DNA from: Protaetiibacter sp.
Lineage (GTDB): Bacteria > Actinomycetota > Actinomycetes > Actinomycetales > Microbacteriaceae
DNA: 64,000 nucleotides
Assembly (NCBI GenBank): GCA_030150265.1
Contig: JASLGG010000040.1
Coordinates: 1 to 64,000, forward strand
Direction: 5' to 3'
In this document: one piece after another, positions 53,635-62,188 of the stretch
How the letters are laid out: each line of letters opens with the position of its first letter
Numbering within the stretch: position 1 is the stretch's first letter
The notes under the pieces: model-generated
The model's input: the letters and a program-made list of their open reading frames with translations, nothing else
What the model was told of the DNA's origin: nothing
Database searches by the model: none
Position numbers and translations under genes: made by a program

Positions 53635-54303
53635 ATGGCGAGATGGGCCCCGCTGCGGCGCGACGTGATCGCCGCGACGGTCGACGAGATCCTCGGCAAC
53701 TACCGCCGCGGGAGGATCGCGATCGGCGTCGACGGGCGCATGGGCTCGGGACGCGCCGAGTTCGCCGACGACCTCGCACGCGAGTTCGAACGGCGGGGAA
53801 GCGCGACCGTGCGCGCGTCGATGGAGGACTTCCTGAACCCCGCCGAGCAGCGCCATCGCCGCGGCCGGTTCTCACCCGAGGGCCGCTACCGCGACGCCTA
53901 CGCCTACGACGTGCTCCGCCGGGTGCTCATCGAGCCGTTCCGACTGGGCGGGTCCGCGGGCTTCCAGACGAGCGCCTACGACCACGTGCGCGAGGCGCCG
54001 GTCGAGTCGGCGTGGCGCACGGGACCCGCCGACGTCTTCCTCATCGTCGACGGCGGCTTCCTGCTGCGTCCCGAGCTCCGCGGGGTGTGGAACTACGCGA
54101 TCTGGCTCGACGCCGAGGATGTCGCGCGCGCCGAGCGTCTCCGCGCGCGCGACGGCGTGGAGCCCGGCTCCGAGCTGGCGGCCCGGTACGCGGGCGCCGA
54201 CGAGCTCTACGAGCGCGACGCCCAACCGCGTCAGGCCGCGACGGCGATCATCGACAACACGGATGCCGACCATCCGCGCCGCCGTTTCGCCGACTCCTGC
54301 TGA
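53635..54303 (+). CDS. Uridine kinase-like P-loop protein with degenerate Walker A
   Basis: The 222-aa protein has the overall pattern of uridine kinase/phosphoribulokinase-like NTPases: a first strand and loop IAIGVDGRMGSGRAEFA, then SMEDFLNPAEQR, a second region FLIVDGGFLLRPEL and the C-terminal YERDAQPRQAATAIIDNTD. The P-loop reads GSGRA, so both the Walker Lys and the following Thr/Ser are changed (Arg40, Ala41). It may be inactive or use an altered nucleotide site. It stands alone, divergent from mutY. Confidence 0.75.
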   Translation: MARWAPLRRDVIAATVDEILGNYRRGRIAIGVDGRMGSGRAEFADDLAREFERRGSATVRASMEDFLNPAEQRHRRGRFSPEGRYRDAYAYDVLRRVLIEPFRLGGSAGFQTSAYDHVREAPVESAWRTGPADVFLIVDGGFLLRPELRGVWNYAIWLDAEDVARAERLRARDGVEPGSELAARYAGADELYERDAQPRQAATAIIDNTDADHPRRRFADSC

Positions 54304-54354
54304 AACCGCTCGGCGGAGCTCCTCGACCGGCGGGCGGGCGGCGCGCAGCATGGG

Positions 54355-55350
54355 TCACGCCGGGATGCGCTCCGCGAGCTCGACCGGGGTGAGGAACGCG
54401 CCGGTGCGCTCGACCTCGTGCACGAGGTCGACGATCGCCGCGTTGACGGGCGATGGGAGCCCGTGCGCGCGGGCCACCTCGACGACGGCGCCGTTCAGGT
54501 AGTCGATCTCGGTGAGCTGGCCGCGCCGGATGCTCTGCAGCGTCGATCCGGGGTTCGGCACCGCGCCCATCCGGCGTGCGAGCAGCCGCGGGAACGCGGC
54601 CCCGAGCGAAAGCGGCAACACGCCCAGCAGCCCGAGGACCCGACCCGAGACGCCCTGCACGCGACCGAAGCGGATGCCCGCGCGGCGCGCCACCCGCACC
54701 GTCTCGCGCATGCTCGCCGTCATGATCCGGCGGAGACTCCGGTCGGCGACGACCTCCTGCACGCTCAGGCCCGTGATCGCCGGGAGCGCGTTGACGTGGT
54801 TGATGAGGAGCTTGGTCCATTGCGCTCCCTCGAGGTCGTCGGTGATCTCGACGGGCATCGCCCCGCCGATCTCACGGGCGACGCGCTCGAGGAGCGCGCG
54901 GTCGGCGCCGGGGCCCGCGCCGATCACGACGGGGTTGGCGCCGGTCACCGTCACGTGCCCGGGCTCGAGGTAGGAGGCGGCGAAGAGCGCCAGCGCGCCG
55001 AGCAGGGGAGAGGCGGGCAGCTCGCGCTCGGCGACGCGCAGTCCCCCGAGCCCGTTCTGCACGACGAGCAGCGGCACGCCGTCGAGGCGCGTCGCGTTCG
55101 CGGCGAGGGCGGTCGCCGCATCCTGGGCCTTGGTCGCGAGGATCGCGAGCTCGGGGCGCTCGGCGAGGGTCGGGCCGGCCGCGATCCGCACGCGATGCTC
55201 GCCCCATCCGCCGTCGAGCAGCAGGCCGTTCGCCCGGATGGCGTCGAGTTGCGCGCCGCGCGCCGTCACCTCGACCTCGTGCCCCCGCGCCGCCAGGAGC
55301 GCCGCGAAGGTGCCGCCCACGGCCCCCGCTCCGATCACGCCGATCCGCAT
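54355..55350 (-). CDS. panE: 2-dehydropantoate 2-reductase family protein
   Basis: The 331-aa NADPH enzyme has the Rossmann motif GVIGAGAVGGTFAALL at the start, then ILATKAQDAATA, NGLGG and the catalytic Lys region EGAQWTKLLINHVNALPA. It should reduce ketopantoate to pantoate for coenzyme A synthesis, though some relatives use other 2-oxoacids. ATG at 55350, with TAGGCT six bases upstream and no Shine-Dalgarno. Confidence 0.85.
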   Translation of the reverse strand: MRIGVIGAGAVGGTFAALLAARGHEVEVTARGAQLDAIRANGLLLDGGWGEHRVRIAAGPTLAERPELAILATKAQDAATALAANATRLDGVPLLVVQNGLGGLRVAERELPASPLLGALALFAASYLEPGHVTVTGANPVVIGAGPGADRALLERVAREIGGAMPVEITDDLEGAQWTKLLINHVNALPAITGLSVQEVVADRSLRRIMTASMRETVRVARRAGIRFGRVQGVSGRVLGLLGVLPLSLGAAFPRLLARRMGAVPNPGSTLQSIRRGQLTEIDYLNGAVVEVARAHGLPSPVNAAIVDLVHEVERTGAFLTPVELAERIPA

Positions 55351-55356
55351 GCCTCG

Positions 55357-55362
55357 AGCCTA
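55357..55362 (-). promoter_or_regulatory. -10 element, leaderless start of the PanE-type gene
   Basis: On the minus strand TAGGCT ends six bases before the ATG at 55350. Confidence 0.5.
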
Positions 55363-55412
55363 TGCGTCGCCTCCGCGGCCGGCGATGGCAGGTCGTCGAA
55401 GCCGAGGCAGCC

Positions 55413-55441
55413 TCGGACGTGTTTGTAAAGCGTGCTAACAT
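55413..55441 (+). promoter_or_regulatory. Candidate promoter of the large LuxR regulator
   Basis: TAACAT (55436-55441) with TCGGAC 17 bases upstream (55413-55418), in an unusually AT-rich patch 36 bases before the ATG. The -35 match is partial. Confidence 0.35.
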
Positions 55442-55476
55442 ACGCCCACGCGAATGATGAGGTGAGCGGAGGGCGG

Positions 55477-57633
55477 ATGACCGTGGCGTTTTCCCCGGAG
55501 CGCCGCCTGTCGGCCGCCGGGCTCGCCGCGCGCGAGGGGATGCCGGAGCTGCACGCGACCCTCGGCCTGCTCGACTCGCACGGGCTCGCGGTGGCTCCGC
55601 ATGTCGCCCAGCGGCTCTCCCTCGCGCTCGCCGGGGATCCGGTCGCGGTCGTGGAGATGGCCCGTCGGCTGTGCGAGGCTCAACGACTCGGGACGGAGGC
55701 GCTGCCCGATCCGCTGCCGCTGCTCGAGAGGGTGGAGCGCAGCCTCGGAGGCGTGCGGCTGCGCGACTGGGAGAGCGAGGTGCTTCTCGTCGCCGCTGTG
55801 TGCGTCGACGACCGCGTCGAGGTGCTGCTCGACGCGAGCGGGCGCGGGATGGCCGAGCTCATCGAGAGCGAGGTCAGCCGCCACCTGCGCTTCACCGCCG
55901 GCCACTTCGCCTTCGCGGACCCGCGGATGCGCATCCTCGTCCACGGTCGTGCGACCCTCGCCGAGCGCACCGCCGCGCACCAGAGCCTCGACCGCCGCTA
56001 CGCCGCGGCGGGCGACCGCCTCCGCGCGAGCTGGCATCGGGCGCTGAGCACGCTCGAGGGCGACCCGGCGCTCGTCGTCCCGCTGCTCGAGCTCGCCCGT
56101 GAGGCGTTCGCCGCGGGCGATGCGGACTGGGCGCACGCGGTGGCGCGGGAGGCGACGAGCCATGCGGTAGCGCCCGCGAGCCGCGGAGAGGCCCAGCTCG
56201 CCGCGGGGCTCGCGGCGTTGGGCGCAGGTCTCGTCGACGACGCGGTGCGCTGGCTCGCCGCGCTGCCGGCGTTCGAGACCGAGGTCGCCGCGGAGTCGTT
56301 GTCGGCCACCACGCTCGCCCTGACGCTCGCGCGCGGGGGCGTTCCCGGGGCCGACCTCGAGGGCTGGCTGCGGCATCCGTCCGGCTTCGCGCCCGAGCCG
56401 GCCATCCGCCGCGCGGCCGTCGTCGCCGCGATGCTCGCCGCGGAGCGCGGCGAGGTCGCCGCCTGCCGATCGTGGGCGGCACGCGCCGACGACGGTGACG
56501 ACCGGCCGCCGCCCTGCGGCGTCGCCGAGCTCGCCTGGGTTCCCGCGAGCGTGCGCTCCGCGTTCGGCCGGGTCGGGGAGGCGATCCTCCTGGGGCTCGA
56601 GGGCGATCCGTCCGCGGCGCTGCGTCTCCTGTCGGGCCCGCCCGTGACGGGAGCCGACCACCTCGAGCTGCTGCTGCCGGGGGGCTCCCGCACGCCGTTC
56701 GTGCTCGCCTACCGCAGCGTGACCGAGGCCGTGCTGCGCTTCTGGGCGGGCGACGTGCGCGGGGCGCGGGCCGAGCTCGCCCGGGCGGCCGAGACCCAGC
56801 CGATCGCGCTGCCGCTCGCGGGTCTCGGCGTCGTGCTCGCGCGCCGCCTCGAGCTCGCGGTCGTCGGCGACACGACGCCCTTCTCCCGGGCCGTCGCCGC
56901 CGCGCAGCCGGGCATGCCGCCGGGTGACGAACTGCTCGACCGCGCGATCGCCGACTACCTCGCGGGGCGCGTCGACGAGGCGTCCACGCTGACCCGGCTC
57001 CACGGCGAGCGGCATCCGGCGGTGCGGGTGCTCGGCGTCCCCGGCATCGACGAGGTCGGCCCGCCGGACGCCTCGGCGGGACTCCTGCCTCCGGATGCGC
57101 GCCTGGCGACCTCGGTGCGGCGCGCGGTGCGCGGCGAGTGCGAGCCCGATGACCTCCTTCGCGCCGCCGAGCGCTCGCGCGGCATCGCGTCGTCCTTCGA
57201 GCGGGGGCGCACGGAGGCGGCGATCGCGGCCGCGTGGGCGGCCGCGGGGGAGCCCGCCGCCGCCCGCCGTCACCTGCTCGCGGCCGACGGGCTGCTGGCG
57301 GAGTCGGGCGCGGATGCGTGGCGCGCGATGGCGGCCGAGCGGCTCGCCCAGCTCGGGCCCTCGACCGCGACCGGCGAGCTCCCGGTGGTGACCGCTCCCG
57401 TGCCGGTGCCCGAGGTGGGCCGGGAGCGCTGGGCCGAGGTGCTCACCGAGCGGGAGCTCGAGGTGGCCCTCCTCGTCGCCGAGGGCGCGAGCAACCGGGA
57501 GGCCGCCGGGCGACTGTACGTCTCGGTGCGCACCGTCGAGGTGCACGTCGGACGGGTGCTCGCCAAGCTCGGCGTGCGCAGCCGCGTGGAGCTCGCGGTG
57601 CTCGCCCACCGCGCTCGCGCATCCACTACGTAG
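55477..57633 (+). CDS. Large LuxR-type transcriptional regulator without ATPase motif
   Basis: The 718-aa regulator has a C-terminal LuxR HTH (LTERELEVALLVAEGASNRE, then VRTVEVHVGRVLAKL). The long N-terminal part is Ala/Leu/Arg-rich and looks like helical repeats, but no Walker A motif is visible, unlike typical LAL/MalT regulators. The ATG at 55477 follows GCGGAGGG; earlier GTG codons in frame lack such a site. The two chitinase genes follow on the same strand, so it is the obvious candidate for their activator. Confidence 0.85.
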   Translation: MTVAFSPERRLSAAGLAAREGMPELHATLGLLDSHGLAVAPHVAQRLSLALAGDPVAVVEMARRLCEAQRLGTEALPDPLPLLERVERSLGGVRLRDWESEVLLVAAVCVDDRVEVLLDASGRGMAELIESEVSRHLRFTAGHFAFADPRMRILVHGRATLAERTAAHQSLDRRYAAAGDRLRASWHRALSTLEGDPALVVPLLELAREAFAAGDADWAHAVAREATSHAVAPASRGEAQLAAGLAALGAGLVDDAVRWLAALPAFETEVAAESLSATTLALTLARGGVPGADLEGWLRHPSGFAPEPAIRRAAVVAAMLAAERGEVAACRSWAARADDGDDRPPPCGVAELAWVPASVRSAFGRVGEAILLGLEGDPSAALRLLSGPPVTGADHLELLLPGGSRTPFVLAYRSVTEAVLRFWAGDVRGARAELARAAETQPIALPLAGLGVVLARRLELAVVGDTTPFSRAVAAAQPGMPPGDELLDRAIADYLAGRVDEASTLTRLHGERHPAVRVLGVPGIDEVGPPDASAGLLPPDARLATSVRRAVRGECEPDDLLRAAERSRGIASSFERGRTEAAIAAAWAAAGEPAAARRHLLAADGLLAESGADAWRAMAAERLAQLGPSTATGELPVVTAPVPVPEVGRERWAEVLTERELEVALLVAEGASNREAAGRLYVSVRTVEVHVGRVLAKLGVRSRVELAVLAHRARASTT

Positions 57634-57644
57634 TCCTACGTATC
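57625..57644 (+). promoter_or_regulatory. Tandem TACGTA sites upstream of the chitinase genes
   Basis: ACTACGTAGT, a perfect palindrome, is followed by CCTACGTATC; the shared CTACGTA units are exactly ten bases apart, one DNA turn. They overlap the LuxR stop codon and end 37 bases before TAGCGT (57682-57687), a plausible -10 with no -35. The position suits activator binding. Confidence 0.45.
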
Positions 57645-57656
57645 AGTGCTTCTGCG

Positions 57657-57679
57657 GACGCGCGCGCTGCGTGCGCGTC
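57657..57679 (+). terminator. Weak hairpin after the LuxR gene
   Basis: GACGCGC and GCGCGTC pair around nine bases, 23 bases after the LuxR stop. It could be a terminator, or part of the chitinase promoter region. Confidence 0.35.
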
Positions 57680-57737
57680 GTTAGCGTCGCAACGTCGCCG
57701 GATGGGTGACGTCTGTCCGATGAAGAACAGGAGCAGC

Positions 57738-60272
57738 ATGTCTGGATCCGGGCGCATCGCGCGCATGCGCGTCGCGGCGATCGTCGCGACCGCGATGGTC
57801 GCGATCGGCATGGTCGATGCAAGCCAGGCGGTGGCGGATGCCGCACCGTGCGCACCCGGGTGGTCGTCCACCGCGGTGTACACCGGCGGCGCCGAGGCGT
57901 CGGCGAACGGGGTCAACTACCGCGCCAAGTGGTGGACGCAGGGCGATGCGCCCGGCGCGAGCGAGTGGGGTCCCTGGGCGTCGCTCGGGGCCTGCGGCAC
58001 GACGGATCCCACGGACCCGACCGACCCGACCGACCCGACCGACCCCGCAGACCCCGGCCAGGCCTGGACGAGCAACCCCGACGAGAAGTGCCGCCCCGAC
58101 GGCCTCTACCAGACCCCGGGCGTCGACGTGCCCTACTGCACCGTCTACGACGAGGCGGGTCGGGAGATCCTGCCGAACGGCCTCGAGCACCGCGTGATCG
58201 GCTACTTCACGAGCTGGCGCACGGGTGCCGACGGCACTCCCGCGTACCTCGCGAGCGACATCCCGTGGGACAAGCTCAGCCACATCAACTACGCCTTCGC
58301 GCACATCGACGCCGCCGGCAAGGTGTCCGTGAACCAGACCGCTGCGGGCAACCCGGCGACCGACATGACCTGGCCGGGCGTCGCGGGCGCCGCGATGAAT
58401 CCGAGCCTCCCGTACCGCGGCCACTTCAACCTGCTCACGAGCTACAAGGCCCAGCATCCGGGCGTCAAGACGCTCGTGTCGGTCGGCGGATGGGCGGAGA
58501 CCGGCGGCTACTTCGCCCCCGACGGCAGCCGGGTCGCCGACGGCGGCTTCTACACGATGACCGAGAGCCAGGCGAAGATCGACGCCTTCGCCGACTCGGC
58601 GGTCGCCTTCATCCGCAGCTACGGCTTCGACGGGGTCGACATCGACTACGAGTACGCCAACAGCAACGGCAAGGCGGGCAACCCCGACGACTTCTCCTTC
58701 TCGGAGCCGCGGCGCGCGGCGCTCTGGAAGAACTACGTCGCGCTCATGAAGACGCTGCGCGAGAAGCTCGACCGCGCGAGCGCCGCCGACGGACGGCACT
58801 ACCTGCTGACGGTCGCGGCCCCGGCATCCGGATGGCTGCTGCGCGGCGCCGAGGTGCACCAGGTCGTGCAGTACCTCGACTACGTCAACATCATGAGCTA
58901 CGACCTGCACGGCTCGTGGAACAACTACGTCGCGGGCAACGCGCCCCTGTTCGACGACGGGCACGACCCGGAGCTCTCGGCAGCGGGTGTCTACAACGCC
59001 TACAGCAACATCGGATACCTCAACACCGACTGGGCCTACCACTACTTCCGCGGCGCGATGCCGGCCGGGCGCATCAACGTCGGCCTGCCGTTCTACACGC
59101 GCGGCTGGGACGGCGTGCAGGGCGGCACCGACGGCTTCGGCGGCAGCGCGCCGCTCGCGGACCAGACGAAGTGCCCCGCGGGCACCGGTCCCTCGCTCGG
59201 CGGCACCTCCAAGTGCGGCGCCGGCGCGACCGGCATCAACAACCTGTGGCACGACCTCGACAAGAGCGGCGGGGAGGTCGGCGCGGGCGCCAACCCCATC
59301 TGGCACGCGCTGAACCTGCAGAACGGCGTCGCGGGCGACTACCTCGCCGCCTACGGCGCCCCCACGCAGATCACGGGCGGCTACGTGCACCGCTTCGACC
59401 CGGTCACGAAGACCGAGTGGTGGTGGAACGCGACCACGCGCACCTTCCTCTCGGGCGACGCTGCGCAGGCGGTCGCGGCCAAGGCCGACTACATCGCCGA
59501 CCGCGGCATCGGCGGCGCGATGATCTGGGAGCTCGCGGGCGACTACGGCTACGACGCGGCGAAGGGGCAGTACGGGATGGGGTCGACCCTCGTGACCCTG
59601 CTGCACGACCGCCTCGCCGCATCCCAGCCCTACGGCGCCACGAAGGCCGGCGTGCCGATGCCGTCGAAGGCGATCGACCTCAAGGTCGCCTTCAGCGACT
59701 TCGCGCTCGGCGACAACAACTACCCGATCAACCCCAAGGTGACCTTCACCAACAACTCGCACACGGCGATCCCCGCCGGAGCGACGATCACCTTCGACAC
59801 CGGCACGAGCGACACCGGCGCGATGGGCGAGCAGAACGGGTGGGGCATCGTCAAGGTCGCGAGCGGCCACACGGGCGACAACATCGGAGGCCTCGACGGC
59901 GATTTCCACACCTACACGATCAAGGTGCCGTCGGGGGGCATCGCGCCGGGAGCATCGGTCTCGACGAAGCTCAGCTGGAGGCTGCCGATCGCGCAGATCT
60001 CGAACCTGCGGGTGACGATCGGCACCGAGAGCTACGCGACGCTGTACGACCTCCCGCGCGGGGTCACGCTCGTGGAGCCGAGCGGCGGCACCACGGGCAA
60101 CCCCGGGGGCGGCACGGGCGGCACCTGCACCGCGGCCGCCTGGAGCGCGAGCGCCGTCTACACGGGAGGCGCCGTCGTCTCCTACAACGGCGCGCGCTAC
60201 ACCGCGAAGTGGTGGACGCAGGGGGAGACCCCGGGTGCCGCCGCCGTGTGGGGTGATGCCCAGAGCTGCTGA
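57738..60272 (+). CDS. Secreted multidomain GH18 chitinase (two chitin-binding domains)
   Basis: The 844-aa product has a signal peptide (about 1-35), an N-terminal CBM5/12-type domain (VYTGGAEASANGVNYRAKWW), a (TDP)5 linker at 89-106 and a GH18 catalytic domain at about 150-630. The active motif is FDGVDIDYEY (Asp298, Asp301, Asp303, Glu305). A further beta domain at ~640-775 (VDLKVAFSDFALGDNNYPIN) and a C-terminal CBM5/12 follow. Glu305 is the proton donor, so it should hydrolyse chitin outside the cell. ATG at 57738 is chosen because AGGAG lies just upstream; ATG at 57720 has none. Confidence 0.93.
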   Translation: MSGSGRIARMRVAAIVATAMVAIGMVDASQAVADAAPCAPGWSSTAVYTGGAEASANGVNYRAKWWTQGDAPGASEWGPWASLGACGTTDPTDPTDPTDPTDPADPGQAWTSNPDEKCRPDGLYQTPGVDVPYCTVYDEAGREILPNGLEHRVIGYFTSWRTGADGTPAYLASDIPWDKLSHINYAFAHIDAAGKVSVNQTAAGNPATDMTWPGVAGAAMNPSLPYRGHFNLLTSYKAQHPGVKTLVSVGGWAETGGYFAPDGSRVADGGFYTMTESQAKIDAFADSAVAFIRSYGFDGVDIDYEYANSNGKAGNPDDFSFSEPRRAALWKNYVALMKTLREKLDRASAADGRHYLLTVAAPASGWLLRGAEVHQVVQYLDYVNIMSYDLHGSWNNYVAGNAPLFDDGHDPELSAAGVYNAYSNIGYLNTDWAYHYFRGAMPAGRINVGLPFYTRGWDGVQGGTDGFGGSAPLADQTKCPAGTGPSLGGTSKCGAGATGINNLWHDLDKSGGEVGAGANPIWHALNLQNGVAGDYLAAYGAPTQITGGYVHRFDPVTKTEWWWNATTRTFLSGDAAQAVAAKADYIADRGIGGAMIWELAGDYGYDAAKGQYGMGSTLVTLLHDRLAASQPYGATKAGVPMPSKAIDLKVAFSDFALGDNNYPINPKVTFTNNSHTAIPAGATITFDTGTSDTGAMGEQNGWGIVKVASGHTGDNIGGLDGDFHTYTIKVPSGGIAPGASVSTKLSWRLPIAQISNLRVTIGTESYATLYDLPRGVTLVEPSGGTTGNPGGGTGGTCTAAAWSASAVYTGGAVVSYNGARYTAKWWTQGETPGAAAVWGDAQSC
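58002..58055 (+). repeat. Thr-Asp-Pro linker repeat in chitinase 1
   Basis: Six nine-base units of the ACC-GAC-CCG type encode (TDP)5-ADP. The linker joins the first chitin-binding domain to the catalytic domain. Confidence 0.9.
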
Positions 60273-60312
60273 CCTCGACCTCCCTCACCATCGAACGACA
60301 CGAAGGATTCAG

Positions 60313-62130
60313 ATGAGAAGAGAACGCACTCGCGCGCGCGGCATCGTCGCCGTGCTCGCCACGATCGCCGCGGGACTCCTCGTCGCGACGGCCACCACGG
60401 CCACCGCGACGGCGGCACCCGCCGAGGCACCCGCCGGAAACGCCGGCGGGGTCATCAACGGCTACCGCAACGTCGGCTACTTCGCGCAGTGGGGCGTCTA
60501 CGGACGCGACTACAAGCTCGGTCAGCTCGAGAAGTCGGGAGGCGCCGCCAACCTGACGCACATCAACTACGCGTTCGGCAACATCCACTACCAGACGCTC
60601 CAGTGCTTCATCGCCAACAAGGCGCAGGGCACCGGGCCGAACGGATCGGATGGCGCGGGCGACGCGTGGGCCGACTTCGGCATGGGCTACACCGCCGCCA
60701 ACTCCGTCTCGGGTGCGGCCGACGCCTGGGACCAGAAGCTCGCCGGCAACTTCAACCAGCTCAAGCAGCTCAAGGCGAAGCACCCCGGTCTCAAGGCGAT
60801 GATCTCGATCGGCGGGTGGACCTGGTCGAAGAACTTCTCGGCCGCGGCCGCCACCGACGCCTCGCGCAAGAAGCTCGTCTCGAGCTGCATCGACCTCTAC
60901 ATCAAGGGCAACCTGCCCGTGATCGACGGTCGGGGCGGCGCGGGCGCGGCGGCCGGCGTGTTCGACGGCATCGACATCGACTGGGAGTGGCCGGGATCGC
61001 CGAACGGCAACGAGGGCAACATCGTCGACGTGCAGAACGACCGGAACAACTTCCGGCTGCTGCTGAAGGAGTTCCGCACCCAGCTCGACGCGCTCGGCGC
61101 GACGACGGGCAAGCACTACGAGCTCTCGGCGTTCCTGCCGGCGAACCCGGCGGACATCGCCTCGGGCGGCTGGAACGACCCGGAGATCTTCCACTACCTC
61201 GACTTCGGCAACATCCAGGGCTACGACCTGCACGGCGCGTGGGACCCGGCGCTGACGGGCCACCAGGCGAACCTGTACGACGACCCGGCCGACCCGCGGG
61301 CGCCCGCGAAGCGCTTCAGCGTCGACAAGGCGGTGAACGCCTACCTCGGCGCCGGCATCGACCCGGCACAGCTCGGGATCGGGCTCGCGGCGTACGGCCG
61401 TGGCTGGAAGGGCGTCGGCTCGGCGACCCCGTGGAGCGCCGCGAACGGCGGCGCCCCGGGCACCTGGGAGGCCGGGATCGAGGACTACTACAAGCTGAAG
61501 TCCGTCGGCACCGAGCACTACGACGCCCGCATCGGCGCCGCGTGGCGTTACGACGGCACCAACTGGTGGAGCTACGACAACACGCAGACCACCAACCAGA
61601 AGGTGCAGTACGTGATCGACAAGCGTCTCGGCGGCACCATGTGGTGGGAGCTCGACGGCGATCGGTCGAGCGAGCTCATCACGACCGCGGCGAACGCGCT
61701 CCGCAACGGCGCGCCCGGCACGGTCGATCCGACGGATCCCACGGATCCGACCGATCCGACCGACCCCACCGATCCCGGCACCTGTGCGGCGGCGGCCTGG
61801 AGCGCGACGGCGGTCTACACGGGCGGGGCGAAGGTGTCGCACGCGGGCGCCGAGTACACCGCCAAGTGGTGGACGCAGGGCGAGACGCCCGGTTCCGCGC
61901 AGGTCTGGGCGCTCGTCGGCCCGTGCAGCGGCACGACGGATCCCACCGATCCGACGGACCCGACCGACCCCGGTCACTGCACGGCGGCCCCGTGGGTGAC
62001 CACCGGCGTCTACGTGGGCGGCGACCTGGTGAGCTACCAGGGCAAGCAGTACAAGGCGAAGTGGTGGACGCAGGGCGACACCCCCGGGGCCTCCGAGTGG
62101 GGACCGTGGGCGCTGCAGTCCAGCTGCTGA
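60313..62130 (+). CDS. Secreted GH18 chitinase with tandem C-terminal chitin-binding domains
   Basis: The 605-aa product has a signal peptide (1-35, ending ATATAAPAE), a GH18 domain at about 45-465 with FDGIDIDWEWPG (Glu225 as proton donor), a TDP linker and two CBM5/12-type domains (about 493-540 and 558-605), each with AKWWTQG. GGYDLHG-like GYDLHGAWDP and the MWWELDGDRS end of the barrel are typical. It lies 40 bases after chitinase 1 and shares its domain set, so the pair probably works together and is cotranscribed. ATG at 60313, GAAGGATT upstream. Confidence 0.94.
   Translation: MRRERTRARGIVAVLATIAAGLLVATATTATATAAPAEAPAGNAGGVINGYRNVGYFAQWGVYGRDYKLGQLEKSGGAANLTHINYAFGNIHYQTLQCFIANKAQGTGPNGSDGAGDAWADFGMGYTAANSVSGAADAWDQKLAGNFNQLKQLKAKHPGLKAMISIGGWTWSKNFSAAAATDASRKKLVSSCIDLYIKGNLPVIDGRGGAGAAAGVFDGIDIDWEWPGSPNGNEGNIVDVQNDRNNFRLLLKEFRTQLDALGATTGKHYELSAFLPANPADIASGGWNDPEIFHYLDFGNIQGYDLHGAWDPALTGHQANLYDDPADPRAPAKRFSVDKAVNAYLGAGIDPAQLGIGLAAYGRGWKGVGSATPWSAANGGAPGTWEAGIEDYYKLKSVGTEHYDARIGAAWRYDGTNWWSYDNTQTTNQKVQYVIDKRLGGTMWWELDGDRSSELITTAANALRNGAPGTVDPTDPTDPTDPTDPTDPGTCAAAAWSATAVYTGGAKVSHAGAEYTAKWWTQGETPGSAQVWALVGPCSGTTDPTDPTDPTDPGHCTAAPWVTTGVYVGGDLVSYQGKQYKAKWWTQGDTPGASEWGPWALQSSC
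61723..61776 (+). repeat. Thr-Asp-Pro linker repeat in chitinase 2
   Basis: Units encoding VDP and (TDP)5 join the catalytic domain to the first chitin-binding domain. Confidence 0.9.
61936..61971 (+). repeat. Second Thr-Asp-Pro linker in chitinase 2
   Basis: Four nine-base units encode (TDP)4 between the two chitin-binding domains. The three linkers in the two genes are near-identical and could recombine. Confidence 0.9.
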
Positions 62131-62143
62131 GCTGACAACCGCG

Positions 62144-62177
62144 CGCGGGCGCTCCGGAGCGATCCGGGGCGCCCGCG
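62144..62177. terminator. Bidirectional terminator after the chitinases
   Basis: A 14-bp stem with one T-G wobble (left arm starting CGCGGGCGC, loop AGCGAT) lies in the gap between convergent chitinase 2 and the exporter gene. Confidence 0.8.
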
Positions 62178-62188
62178 TCGTGTCGTCG

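Noticed and set aside
57681..59909. A 742-codon minus-strand frame opposite chitinase 1
   Set aside because: Composition is Val/Arg/Ala/Asp-rich with no motif, and the plus strand encodes a complete GH18 enzyme.
58002..61971. Nine-base repeats that could suggest a CRISPR array or satellite
   Set aside because: Units are in frame, without spacers, and encode Thr-Asp-Pro linkers between domains.
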